From the NCBI GenBank assembly GCA_900239685.1, contig OENT01000948.1:1-64000 (forward strand): a stretch of DNA of 64,000 nt, in the 5' to 3' direction. The notes under the pieces are model-generated. The model ran no database searches. It saw only the letters and a program-made list of their open reading frames with translations, and had not been told where the DNA came from. Position numbers and translations under genes: made by a program. Origin of the DNA: Rotaria macrura. Lineage: Eukaryota > Rotifera > Eurotatoria > Philodinida > Philodinidae. Positions 22,180 to 35,308 of this stretch are shown here, in pieces; the first letter of the stretch is position 1; each line of letters begins with the position of its first letter.

Positions 22180-23524
22180 ATGAATATTGATATAACGCAT
22201 CCGGAAATTTTGACTATTGAACAATTACAAAGCCATTTGATAAAAGTAAAAGAGGAAGAAAAAAAGCAATAGAAAACATTCGATGTTAATATTTTATTTT
22301 TCAAATATTGATACTAGTTCGTTGGATCGAATGTAACAAATGATAAATATGAATTGATTCAATTATTCTATAAATACGTTGCACCATTGCCACAACGAAA
22401 ATTTCGTACCAACCGTTTGGGAACCATGCTTACACATAGTCAAACACAATGTAGAGGAACAAAACGAACACTATCCACTGATGTTCAGTGAGTAGAAAAT
22501 CTCATGTCTTATTGAGATCTTTTTGGTTCATCTAAGGCGAGTGTATTAAAGTGTAACTGTTATTACGAGTCTATGTTGGATAAATTTAGATATCGACTAT
22601 TATTCACATCGTCGGGCTCCTATGGTGTCTCAATCTCGAAATGAATTGTCAAATAGATAACTTGATAGAAATGTGGGTGCAGTATGAGTACGAGAGGCTG
22701 ATGGACACATAGTGAACTTCACTCTCACTCCGCCTCACTCTTCACATGTATAGTCACATTATCACCCTTACACTCAAGGATCTGATAAGAAGGAGCGAGT
22801 GAAAATGGAAAGATATCAGTGTGAGTGAATGTTTGGGTGACTAAAAACCACTACCCCTCTATTATTCAGCCATTTCTTTGACCACTTTTGTTCTCTTTCT
22901 AAATCGAGATAATAATTTTTGAACAAGAATGTCCTCCAGACAGTTGATTTAACAAAGGTGTGAGCAGATATTCACAGCTTCGTAATACTGCTATTACGAC
23001 AATCTTAAATTAATGAATTCAGTGATAAGTTATGTAAAATATTGTATTTAGTATTAAACGTCATCCGAATTCTAGAAGTTGACTTATCTGTTTAATCGAT
23101 TAAGAAATCAAAATCATTTTCATAGAATTATGATAAAATCTTATCCTCTGAATTTGATCTATTGAAATTGACAGTGAAAGCGAATTTTAATCCGATTGAA
23201 ATTTTATGCATTTCGAAGGGATATAGAAAAATCGTGTCAATCAAAATTAGAATTAAAATTATCTGTCAAAGAATCGCACGGTGAGAAACACGAATCAGAT
23301 CGTGGTATTTACACGATCAAAATGCAAAAGACAGCAAATACAAATACAGCTCCGATTAAATTAAAACGGCCGGCAATAACATCTACAACGGTAACTAAAG
23401 ATAAGATTTTACTTTGTCATTTTCCTAATACATATTTTTTGATTCTATATATATATATATATATATTTAGCAACTCGAAGAAGATACAAATAAACGTGTG
23501 AAATTAGATGAAGCACATCTTTAA
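22180..23524 (+). CDS. Ashwin (tRNA-ligase complex subunit)
   Basis: Four exons (22180-22245, 22318-22487, 23219-23390, 23471-23524) join in phase to 153 residues (human C2orf49 232). Ashwin is an accessory subunit of the RTCB tRNA-splicing ligase complex. The conserved core is visible: HPEILTIEQLQSHL, then YELIQLFYKYVAPLPQRKFR with TNRLGTML behind it, which corresponds to the family's PLPQR...NR.G block. The later APIKLKRPA element and the nuclear-localisation-like KRVKLDE end also fit. The third intron is 0.73 kb. It is third in the PNISR-NUS1-Ashwin array. The identification rests on my recall of the short core, so it is good but not certain. Confidence 0.78.
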
Positions 23525-26500
23525 CATACGTCGTTTTACGTCGTTATTTTTTTTTTTTTGTGTTATTAGAGTATATTTCTCTAACAAGTGATATAAAATT
23601 CATTGAACGAATCTCGATGATTCAATAGATTTTGAAGAAGTTTTTAAATCAATAGTAGAATTCGAGTTTACACAAAGCGAAATGATGCAAATATGTTTGA
23701 AACGATCTGTTTGTTTACGAAAGATGATGCTGATTCAATAACAAAACAAATAGACAAACATGACAATGCCAATATATTGTAGTCGTGATATTCTATTGAA
23801 ATTTTATTCTTATGAATCAAAAGTTGAAATTTATATACTATTCTAACAAATTTCTTTGACGAATTTTCGATATCTTCGATTATGTAAACTTCTGATACAT
23901 TTACTTCATAACAAAAATTGAATAGCAAACTTTGTCATTTGCAATCAATACATGTAAGAAAAATGAATAGATATCATGCTAAAAAATTCATATAATACGT
24001 TGAAATTTTATATTAATCAGCATCGAATAACATTTGATGTTAGTTTGTTTGTTTGTATGTCAGAATAGTTCTACTTTCCTATTGAATGTTTGTGAATAGT
24101 ATTCATATATAAGATGCCATCTATCATGTATGAAAGTAATTCTAAGCTACGATCGTTGAGAAAATGAGATCAGCTTGTACAAACATTTTCAATGATGATT
24201 ATTAAATCAAGAAAAATACGTCAAACTATGGTAATATGATCATGTGACATTCAACTTTAGAATGTTGTTATTTATCATGAAAAGAAAGAGTCAGATTGTA
24301 TGTCATAGTGTCTGACCATTTGAGATTATATCTTGATAAAATCATTAATAATACTTTTTACTCGTACTTCATTCTATATGTAATTATTTAATGATAGCAG
24401 TCTATCAAAATGTGATTTCAACCGTTCAATCTTAACGAAGTAAGAGAACATATGCTTTTTCTTTACTAATTTCATACTCAATAAAGAGAGCTTTGATCGA
24501 AATCAAATATACAAAATCACCAACCTTTTGTTTTCAGTCGAATGAATTTATCAGTCTCATCGATGTGTTGTCTATCGGTCATTTGTGTCTTATAGTGACG
24601 CTAATGAGTACGAATAACTTATTTCGATGTTAATAAAGCGAAAAGGTGAAATACTCAAAAATAGAGATAGTTCATCAAAGATAACATTTTTTTTCTTCTC
24701 AAGCATTTGATCGACATTGAAGACATTTATAAAATAAACCTTCATTTTAAAACGATAATTTGATAAGCAATCTTCGATTTTTTCTCTACATTTTTCTTCT
24801 AATCATAATTCATCGTATCAGAAGACAAACAATCAACGAACGAACTTACAAAGAATAACCTATTTACAGTAATTTCGATAAAATTTGCAAACATAAAATA
24901 GCCTTATTTTTTCAACTAAAAGAAATGGCATATTCATTCGTCAATTTTATACGTAGCTACATGAAGATTGTCCTTTATAGTTTGATGTGTGCTTGAGACT
25001 ACTTGAACAACATTTATGTATTATGCCATATCAATTACGTATTATTGCTTTTTTTTCTGACGATTATAGAGCAGTATTGGTATAATATTTGTTCAAAGAA
25101 TCATCGTTAAAATGAACAAAGTACAATTTCTTTTCAATTTATGCGGAATATTGATCCTTATTTCACGTAATAAAATAATATTACGTGATAAATTAGAAAT
25201 TCGGCATTTCTTTCTTCAACTCATATTGTATTAAAATTGAATTGGCTTATTTAATCGAATGCAACTACATGAAAAATTAGCATCGTTTACTAATTTGAAA
25301 TTAAGTTATACTAAATGATTATGACAAAATAAAAGTAAATGTTATGTATGCATGTATGTGTATGTACATAGATGTATAGGAAAAAAAAATGTCGTTAATT
25401 TTTTGTTTAGTTAAAGAAAATCCTAGCAATCTATTTATTCTTTTTAAATTATAGAGATAAGTCAACAATATGATTTGTAGTCGATTTAGTTTGTAACTTG
25501 ATCATTAGTGATGAAGAAGAATTGTTTAAATAAAACAAACACTTTCATGGTCAAAGCTATAATTAAAGTTCATATTTGTGTCGAAATGAAATAGATGTTT
25601 TTCATCAAAGTAAATCTTTACATTTTAAACATAACTTTCATCTTTCTTTTTTTTTCGAATCTTGTGTTGTAAAGAAAAGTTCGACAAAAATTAAATATGT
25701 AATCAATTCATGATGTGATACATTCTTGCTTTTGTTCTCTACGATTAGCCAGTGAGCTTTTGTTTTCACGTGCAAGGCTATTATACTTGTATGCTATACT
25801 TTGGAGTACGAGTTTTTTTTCTTCAATGTTTAATAAGTTGATCGTCATATTTTTTCATGAGAAAGCATTCATTTCAATGAGTAAACACTTCAAAAGAGAG
25901 AAGACGAAGGATTAATGATATACAAATAATGAGAAGTAGAAACGACAAGACAATTCATAAATAGGAAGACCTTTGTAAAGGAGACAAAGAAAATATCTAT
26001 CATTTTAAAAGCAATTGAAATAGGCGATCCAGTATATAACCCCATTGGTTTTGTTTTACAACGGTCGGTATGTTATTAAGTAAAGAACAAATGAAATTTT
26101 TCAAATTAACATTGAATAGAAAAAAAAGAAACGTGAAAGACAACAAGGTAAAATGATATGTTACGTCAACTGAATAGCGAAAGGGACCTAAATGTATGTA
26201 TGTTCGATTTTATGATTGTCCTCTGGTTGCGCTGTCGCTCTAGACAGTGACAACGTCGGTGTCGGTGGGCGACTATGCAATACTATAGATAGACGAAGGA
26301 AAAAAAAGATCCGTTGCGAACATATAGACAAATGTCGAACGAGAAAGAAAAGAGAAAGAGAAAGAGAACAAATAAGAACACATACCGACGGTTGAACTAT
26401 TTTCAAGTGTCATTAGTGAGCTAGCTTCGTATATAGCAATGTACGAAGATTCGGTTGATAATGTGACAGTATATATTTATATATATACACATCTATTTGA

Positions 26501-26716
26501 CTATACCATGCAGACATAGAGAATTCGGTAACATGTGTTATGAGAACATATACATATACACATATACGAAATAGTCAAGCTTTCTTAAGCAACGATCGAT
26601 TGTAATCAAATATAAAAATTTATTATAAATTTCTTTTTTCAATTTGTAGATAGACTTTTAAAACAATACTCTTGCTTTTAATATATAAATTATATATATA
26701 TACATATATTCAACTT
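23525..26716. other. Large intergenic region, no gene seen
   Basis: These 3.2 kb are very AT-rich. I found no exon-like frame with family similarity and no clear transposon. Around 26200-26300 the base composition becomes more mixed, and 26340-26375 has an AAAGAG purine repeat. Together with TA-rich runs at 26470-26490 this may be the promoter region of the downstream receptor gene. Confidence 0.4.
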
Positions 26717-27911
26717 ATGGCTTGTATTAATACTTCAATGCCATCATGGATCTTTATAAGTGACTTTCCATCCTATGGTCTCATTGGTTCTGTATCGATT
26801 GGTCTCATTCTCTATATCGCATATTTGATTACTTTTATACGAAATCATCGTTCAACATTGTCGAATGTCTACATATATTTTTCGCAACTATCAATCTTTT
26901 TATTATTAATATCGCCGATATCGTTTCTTTTTCGACAATCAGGAACAAACAATATAATATGTCCAACTCAAACATTGGCATTACAAATATTACCATTCTG
27001 TCTTTTAGTTGGTTTCAATGTACATTTTGCTTATGAATGGTTATTGAAATTAGCAAGTCCCATTCGAAAATCTTTTCTCATTGCAATAAGTTCGTTTTTA
27101 ATCTTTTTTCTTGCAATTTTAATTCAAGCAGCTATTCTTCTCGTTTGGTTTTATTATAACAATGCTTATATTGAAAATACTGAACCATGTACTGATGAGT
27201 GTAGTCGACCATTATTTCTCTGTTCATTGTCATTCAATTTTTTTCTTCTATTCCTTTATTCATTTCAATCGAGTATACGATATCATTTAAGTAATAGATC
27301 AAATGATTTAATTTATTTATTAACAAGTCTTCTCGCTCTATGTATAACAATTATTTGGATATGTTTATATTTATTCATTCCATTAAAATCATCGTACACA
27401 TTTTATATGAATCATAGTTATATACTTGCATATGGAACATTATTTTTTGCTTATGCATTTATTGGTCCGTTCTTGTATGAACAACTTTTCTATTACAATA
27501 AAACAACATGTATAAATAACAAAGATCATTTAAATAACGTAAGCTTCAATTTAGATAAATATCCTCAAAAACAAAACGTTTGCTTTTTTTCTCTGATAGA
27601 TTAATAAGATGACATTTAAATGTTTGTCTCTAACCAAAGAGCAACAGCGAGCATTCATGGCCGCATATATTAAACGTAATTTAACTGTTTCATGTGAAAA
27701 TCTCACAACGAAAAATAATCCATCATTCCAACAGTCAAATCAAACACGTCATTCAACACTTAGTGTAGAGAGCCTATGTCCAACATTAATTAGTACTGTT
27801 TCTTATGAATCGCCACGAACAATATTACCTATCATCATAAATGATGGATCAAGTTGTGGTACGACAGCAAGTGATTATTTACTTTTATCGAATTCACCTG
27901 ATATGAAATAA
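26717..27911 (+). CDS. Seven-transmembrane receptor, class C-like (tentative)
   Basis: Two exons, 26717-27538 and 27600-27911, join in phase to 377 residues. Seven hydrophobic segments follow a very short, Cys-containing N-terminus, and the cytoplasmic tail is about 110 residues, Ser/Thr/Asn-rich. A cysteine at the start of TM3 (ICPTQ) and two in the second extracellular loop (TDECSRP) can form the usual receptor disulfide. There is no DRY or NPxxY motif, which argues against class A. The TM3 pattern and TM7 proline resemble headless class C receptors of the GPRC5 type. The ligand is unknown. A TTG-initiated longer frame from 26672 is less likely than the ATG at 26717. Confidence 0.7.
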
Positions 27912-28606
27912 ATTGATCGTTCTACAACTAGAACAGTGACCGGTGGATTCAATTTGGAATCATTTATTTCAATGACGAGATGAAAAGACAAAACAGAAAA
28001 AAAAAGAAGGACAACAAAACTTGATTGATTTGATCTCTATAGACTGGTATATTTTCAAAACTATATTTGTAAATATAGAAAAAATAAAATAATAATTATG
28101 AAAAGAAAGCTTTCTAACGATTGTACTTGAATATGTATGCATGCATGAAGAGAAATATAAATCACGACATTTTAAACGGCTTCGATCGATTATCAACGAA
28201 ATTCTATTGAAAACGTTGTGTCTAAAAAGAAGTCTAATGAATGTTTGAACCTTTGCAAATTATCTTTTTAAAATATCATAAATGAAATCAAGTGTCACAA
28301 TTACATTTATACACATTGAAGAAGTCAATAATGAAACATATATGTATATAAAAATGCACTGAATATTAATTTATGTGCTAGTTTTGATTCATTAGAAAGA
28401 TATGATTCTTGTAACACAATTATTTGTCGTCTTCGCATGCTGAAGATTTACTCTTATGGACTACATCGAAAAAATAGTTTTGATAACAACATTTATAAAG
28501 CAATATATGAAAATCAAACAATACGATCAAATTTAATAAATAAAGAAAGTATTCTCTTCTTGTAATTCATTGATTTGATTGAAGAAGATTTATCGATAGA
28601 AATCAT
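27912..28606. other. Convergent intergenic region
   Basis: This is spacer between the 3' ends of the receptor gene and the first stomatin gene. AATAAA-type signals are frequent by composition. No other feature is seen. Confidence 0.45.
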
Positions 28607-30388
28607 TTAACGTCCGCTTCTAGCTAAGTTGAGTAATTCGACTAAAATAAAAAATAAAGATCAGACGATAAAACATTAAGAAATAAGTATTTGAGCGCTT
28701 TTGAAGATCAACGTACTCGGAACTGGAAAAATGATTGTTGAGTTTTTCTCAGCTGAAATTTGTGTTAACGTTTGTAAGTAACGTAATTGTAATGCAATCG
28801 GTGATTCCGCGATAACATCGGCTGCTTCTTTTAATTGTCGTGATGCTTTTTGTTCACCTTCAGCTGCAATAACTTTAGCACGTGCTTCACGAGTTGCTTC
28901 AGCTTCGGCAGCCATGGATCGTTGCATCGATTGAGGTAAACGAACATCCGTACTAGATGGAGAAATACATTCGTGTGTGAAGTCTTCGTATCATTCAAAT
29001 TTCAAACATAATTTCTTTACTATTACTTATTATAGAAACAATAGTTTTAGTAAATCTTTTCTAGAACACGTACCGACGCCGTCGTTCAGTTCAATCCTTT
29101 AGAAATTAGTTTATTTATTAGAATGAGAATGAGAATATGTGTTCTGTAAAAGTTGCCGATGCTTCCGAACTACTTCATCAATCAGGCACGTCTTTATAAT
29201 GGTCTCTGACGCATTTTTGTCACATAGTTTAGGGAAGTTCAAATATTCATTCTTATTCTTTAATACTGCTGTGAATTCGTGTCATGTGAAACCCCCCTCC
29301 TCCTCCGTAAAAAGAAAGATCATAGAAGAAATATTCAAATACTCGTACATTTCAACACGTTCGATTTTGATACCCCATGGTGAGCTTCCTACATCTAATT
29401 GGGCTTCCATTTGATTAGCGATTACTTCTCGATCGCTCAATATTTCTTGAAGGGTTTTTGTTCCAAGCATATTTCGTAAGCATGTTTGAGCTAGTAACTG
29501 TGTTGCTGACAACACATTACTTACTTTTGTTACCGACGTAACCTAATAGAAAAAAAAAACTATCGTTTGTTTACATCTTTCGATTATTATTTACTGGATC
29601 AACAATACGACTGTAAACAACAGCATCGACTGACACTGTCACAGAATCACGCGTCAGAATCTAATAAATTGATTGAAAATCAAATATTCATATATGTTGT
29701 AACCAAGAATAAAAACAGAGACAATTACTTCTTGAGGCGGAACATTGAATGTTGTTGTTCGCAAATCAACTTTATTCATTTGATCCACGCAAGGCAAAAT
29801 GAAAAATAGACCAGGTCCTTTAGCACCTCCTACAATAAAAATCAGAACATATTATCAATAAAAAGCATTCTCCAAATTAAATTTAAAAATCCACTCTATG
29901 TTGTTTCTCATTGATTCAATTGAAAACAAACCTTGTAAATTACGTCCAAGACGAAAAATAACAACACGTTCATATTCTTGAACAACCTAAAAATGAACAA
30001 CAACTAAAGTGATTTTTGTTAGAAAGTTAATTGTCACTGACCTTGATACAATAACATAATGTTACGGGAAATGTAAGAGCCACAAGAATATACGATAGAA
30101 TAATCAATATCCAACCACACAGACCAAAATTACTTTCAGTTGATTCTTGAGAATCATCATTGACTAAATATATGAAGTATTATTGATTTTAAATTCTTCA
30201 AGAAAAACAATTTACCATGAATAGTTGCTGCTTGATTGGATGCCATTGTTGTGTCTTTAGGATGAATGCGATCTTTAAATAATGTATATTAATCCTGTTG
30301 TTTTTCTTTTCAATGTGCTTTTATCATTATACTAACTTCCGTTATTCAATGTGTGAACTTCATGTTTGAGTGATGTTGTCGTTGCCAT
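28607..30388 (-). CDS. Stomatin-like band 7/SPFH membrane protein, copy 1
   Basis: Nine exons (30388-30337, 30272-30216, 30163-30042, 29986-29932, 29829-29729, 29660-29595, 29542-29349, 28952-28717, 28641-28607) join in phase to 305 residues (human stomatin 288). Stomatins oligomerise on the inner leaflet of lipid rafts and regulate ion channels. The order is an acidic N-tail, a hairpin membrane insertion ([20 protein letters not shown]) with the usual proline, then the SPFH domain ([47 protein letters not shown]) and a coiled C-terminal region. Intron 7 is about 400 bp against 74 bp at the same place in copy 2. The last large exon is identical to copy 2 at nucleotide level. Confidence 0.92.
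28725..28948 (-). repeat. 224-bp tract identical to 33403-33626 (gene conversion tract)
   Basis: The tract lies inside exon 8 of stomatin copy 1 and matches exon 8 of copy 2 base for base, including all synonymous positions. The other exons of the two genes differ at many sites, and identity ends abruptly at both edges of the tract. This is the classical footprint of recent gene conversion between paralogues. Confidence 0.85.
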
Positions 30389-33300
30389 GTTATTTTACTT
30401 TGAACAAAATAGTAGGCGTTTTTTTTATGAAAGATGATTTTTTTTTCTCTTTTATTTATAAATTCTAGTATGCAAATATCACTTTCTTGATTTGGCGCAA
30501 ATGCTTTACAAGTGAATAATGACGTCTGTACATCGATAGAAATCTGTTCAACATACCAATCGAATATGCCAGCAGAAAAAGAAATGAATTGTACGAGATT
30601 CCTTTATTTATTTTAGTTATGACATGTTCTGTCGTCTACTGGAAATCGTCATAGTATCGATCTGAATTTATACGGTGACCTGTATACTTTTTCTTGTTTA
30701 ATTTCAAAGAAAAGTTGTTAATTCATAATAAAGAAAAAAAATCGTACTAATGAAATTTTAATTGTACTAGTCAAATAATCAACACGACGGACTAGATGAG
30801 TTCCGGCAACAGCATGCTTTTTCATGTAATGAAAGTAACCGTCGATTTTTTTCCCATTGTCAAAAGTCAATAGAAAGATTCATTAAAATCATTTTTACAC
30901 TTTGGTTCTAATATCTATATGAAACAGAAATACAACATTGACGTCAGTACATGTATTAATGTTTGTTTAACAGTGAATAGAACGGAATTCTTTTTGCCCT
31001 GGTCGCTTTTAGTACGCATTTCTTTCAAAATAAAATTATTGTAAAAGGAGAAAAACAAATGATTCTGATCTCAAGGTTGAAATAGTATTCTAAAGATCAG
31101 GTTATTTTTCAATAGAAATCGATCGTATAGATTTCTTTCGCAATAAAAAAGAAGCACGTTAATAATTATTCAAACTTAAGGAACAGAGATGTGAAATTTT
31201 CATTCATATTTATGTTACTTTTTCTAGCATTGTGCATTAAAAGTCAATTACGCACAAGAAAAAAACACATACGCACATCAAATATTCTCTTTAGTTGATA
31301 TCCAAATCAACAACAGTTTATCTACGATCGTAAACAACGTCGATCTCAAGCTTTCAACACAGATATTATTCTTTCCTTTTGCATCGACTAACGTTATCTA
31401 ATAGAATTCATTTAATGTAATGAAAAATTAAAATTTTTATGTTTAAGGAATACAGAGCGAATTATCTATCGATTACATGAAATCAAAGTAGCTCTTGTTA
31501 ACTCTAGACTCGTACAAGAATATTGCACTCTGTATGAGAAACACAGCCATTCGCTCGCCTATTTCAAATGTTATTCATTTACTTGACGACAGAAAATTGT
31601 TTCCTAAGCGATAATGTTGTTCAATTAGAAAAGATTTGTTTGGCAAGTCTATCTACAACGGGTAGTGCTCATCATATTTTTAAAAAAATAATAAATTCTC
31701 CCTTGAAACTAAAATAACCTTGAGAAGATTCATTCCATATGTTATATATAGTATTTTCTATGATTCTTGTTTGCAGTAGCATGAATAACAATCTTTTAAT
31801 AAGCTTGAAAAATTTATCTTTGAATGAATCATTTTCTATTGATTTAGTTTGTTTCATTATCTTGACAAAGAAAAATCATGATGAACGAGTCGAACTACAT
31901 AGTAGCTTTTCTCTAAATAGATCTAAATCTGTACGATGTCATTCTTCAAATTTGATGTGGTTTTGTCAAGATTAATAGAGAATACTGTTGAATATATTTC
32001 TAGATAATAGTTAAGATCTTACCTCTACTATCTTATAAGAAAAGAAAGCGACATTTCTGAAATCCGCTTGCTCCATCTTTATACTCATTAAAATATTGTC
32101 ACACACATAACTAACTGCATATAAAATTTATGGCATAATATTAAAGTGAATATGTAAAATTCGAAAAAAATTAGACAATAGTAACAATATGATATCGATC
32201 ATTTTTATAAGACATAAAGATTCATCATGTGAAATTCGGGTGAACGTCACTATTGAACTGTGAGATCACTATGGAGACGAAAAACGGAAACCAATAATAA
32301 ATTTTGTATTGATTGACTTTTTACTGAAGGCTTTTGATCGGAAAATGTGCTGTGTATTACTTATTAGATCACAATGTTTTTCTTCTTCATCGAAGAATTT
32401 CTTCCCATGGAAAATCTTCATAAAAATACTTACAGAAAATTTTCAATGCTACTGACACGATCAAAAAAGAGAAATGAAACTGCAATAATTTCATCTATCA
32501 TCACCAATCTACGTATCTGCTTCCGGACAAGTGAATAGAAACTACTATTTTCTTTTCAATTTCATAATGTGAACAAAAGCTCCGTTCCGACAGCATAGTT
32601 GTCCATCGAAGTAATGGATTTATCAGTTTTGAACTCTTGAAAACTTAGGCATAATTGATGTGCTCTTCAATTTCAAGTGAATTGATGCATTATTTACCGA
32701 GAATAATATTTAATTCGTTCTTTGTTTATAATGAGAGAAGGAGAAAAATTTTTCATCAACCAGTGTGCAAATATGGTTTTGAATTCTCTCGAAAAATTTC
32801 AGATATCAAAAATCAACATTTTGATTTAGTATTCTAATAATAACAGACCAGTTGAAGTTAAAAGGCTTTAATCTAGAAATCTGATAGTCTTCTTGATAAC
32901 CTCAAAGTAACCAGATTTGATTTACTTGTTTTCTTTTGAAACATTTTTAGTTGAAATTACAATTTATAGTTGATCTATTTGTTACAGTTGTTGCTATGTT
33001 GATTACTTCCTGTGGCGAACTAGCATTATCACGTTCTTCATCTTAGCATATGCTCATTAATTACAAATCAATCTTTAAACTTATTTATTCTTTATCATCA
33101 GCATTATGATCATTCGACAACAAAATCTGTATGATTGATATCCATATGATAGATTATATATTGTAGTGTAAGAAAATGCATTAATGTAATAATACGAAGC
33201 AAACAAATCTTAGATAGAATTAGACTTGAAAGTAAGTGTTTTATACATAAATGAAATATTTGTTCTGTGTTTCCCGTAGATCGTACGAGCATGGTTAAAC
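30389..33300. other. Spacer between the two stomatin genes
   Basis: This holds 2.9 kb of AT-rich sequence without a recognised gene or repeat. Open frames at 31672-31975 overlap on opposite strands and look like chance. It presumably contains the copy 1 promoter near 30400-30600. Confidence 0.4.
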
Positions 33301-35308
33301 TTAACGTTTCACTAAACTGAGCAGTTCAACTAAAAATAAAAGAATGAAAATTAAATTTAAAAAGGTGCATCAGATAAATAATATTTCAACTGACTTGGAA
33401 TCGGAAAAATGATTGTTGAGTTTTTCTCAGCTGAAATTTGTGTTAACGTTTGTAAGTAACGTAATTGTAATGCAATCGGTGATTCCGCGATAACATCGGC
33501 TGCTTCTTTTAATTGTCGTGATGCTTTTTGTTCACCTTCAGCTGCAATAACTTTAGCACGTGCTTCACGAGTTGCTTCAGCTTCGGCAGCCATGGATCGT
33601 TGCATCGATTGAGGTAAACGAACATCTTTACTGAAAATATGAAACGAGAAAGAAAATAAAATAACACGAATTCTCAACATAGAATTAATTTCAATAATCA
33701 TTACATTTCAACACGTTCGACTTTAACACCCCATGGATCAGTTCCTTCATCCAGATGACTTTGCATGCTATGTGCAATAGTTTCACGATCACTAAGAATT
33801 TCTTGAAGTGTTTTTGTGCCAAGAATATTTCTTAATGATGTTTGAGCAAGTAGTTGTGTTGCATATTGAGTATTTTTAACGTTTGTGACACTAATAACCT
33901 AGATAAAATATTTAGAATAGTCAACATTATCGGTTATCTTGTTTAATGTACTGAACTAACCGGATTAAAAACACGACTGTAGACAACAGCATCAACTGAA
34001 ACAGTCACTGAGTCTCGTGTTAGAACCTAATGTGTCATAATTAAAAATAGATAATTGATCAAGAACAATTTATATCCTGAAAAAAACTAACTTCTTGTGG
34101 TGGAACATTGAATGTCGCTGTTCGTAAGTCAACCTTCATCATTGTATCAACACATGGTAAAATAAAGAATAAACCGGGACCTTTAGCACCGCCTAAAGTA
34201 AAGACAAAAAGACAACATGATTAAAATATTTACTCATGAAATAAATAAGTTCGTACAACGTCTTGTAAATGAAGCAGCAAAACAGAACTAATGTTCATGA
34301 ACTATTAGTCAATTCTCTCGATGATAGAAAAATATGTCAACATTCGAACAAGTTCATAAATTCTAGTGACAAGTGTAATGATGTTTTTGCAAGATTTTCT
34401 TGGTCTTAGTTTTTCTATTCTCTTGCAAAAATACACTCTATTGACAAGTATCATCTGCTTAGAATACAATGTTTAAAAAAAGCCATAAATGCTTTAATAT
34501 CTAATCTTGTTATTGCTTTTCAATACTATCTAACTAAGCTTTGATTTAAGATGTGTATCTGATCTACTTGATCATAGTTAAATAAATTCATTCTCGATCT
34601 GAAACATAAATCGATCTAGTGACTAAAGCATCGTCATTGAATATCATAGAAGCAGATGTCAATCATTGACTTCAATAACATGACGCAACGTTTCATTTAG
34701 CAAACTTGATTGCTTAACAAAAAACTGCTAAACAATTCGTTTTTAACTTAAAAGACATTGAATCTCAAACGAATAGATTGTTGGCATATAGACTTGAAGT
34801 ACTTGGTTTTACTTAGTTAGTTGATAAAACATTAACTCTACCGAATCATACCTGGTAAAATACGACCAAGACGAAGTATGACAGCTCGTTCGTACTCTTG
34901 AACAACCTAAATGGAGAAGAAATCAACATGGATAATCGATATAAACTCTTTCTTTTAGTGAAAACAAACCTTGATGCAAATACATAATGAAAATGGAAAT
35001 GTAATTCCAACCAGTATGTATGATAGTACAACTAATATCCATCCACAAGCACCAATACCATCATTAGGTGACTGACGAACATCATCGTCTGAAAAATAAA
35101 TATGAATTTATAAATTCAAATAGAAATCAGATGATTGTTCTATTACGTGCAGCAGTCGTAATCCGAACAGCTGTAGCAGTGGATGGCATTGTGCCTTCTT
35201 CAAAAAGAAAAATCTTCCATTGTTAAGAAGTTAACCAATAAAAAACATAGAATAAACCTTACTGTCTGGCGCAAATGGATGCATCTCTTCTTTGTATGAC
35301 GTTGCCAT
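33301..35308 (-). CDS. Stomatin-like band 7/SPFH membrane protein, copy 2
   Basis: Nine exons with the same phases as copy 1 (35308-35263, 35197-35147, 35088-34970, 34906-34852, 34192-34092, 34026-33961, 33898-33705, 33630-33395, 33329-33301) give 298 residues. It has the same stomatin architecture: a Gly/Cys membrane hairpin ([19 protein letters not shown]), the SPFH core and the [14 protein letters not shown] to [11 protein letters not shown] coiled region, ending IELLSLVKR. Intron 4 is 659 bp against about 100 bp in copy 1. The start lies five bases after a GATATTAG acceptor. It is a tandem paralogue of copy 1, and the two share one converted exon. Confidence 0.92.
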
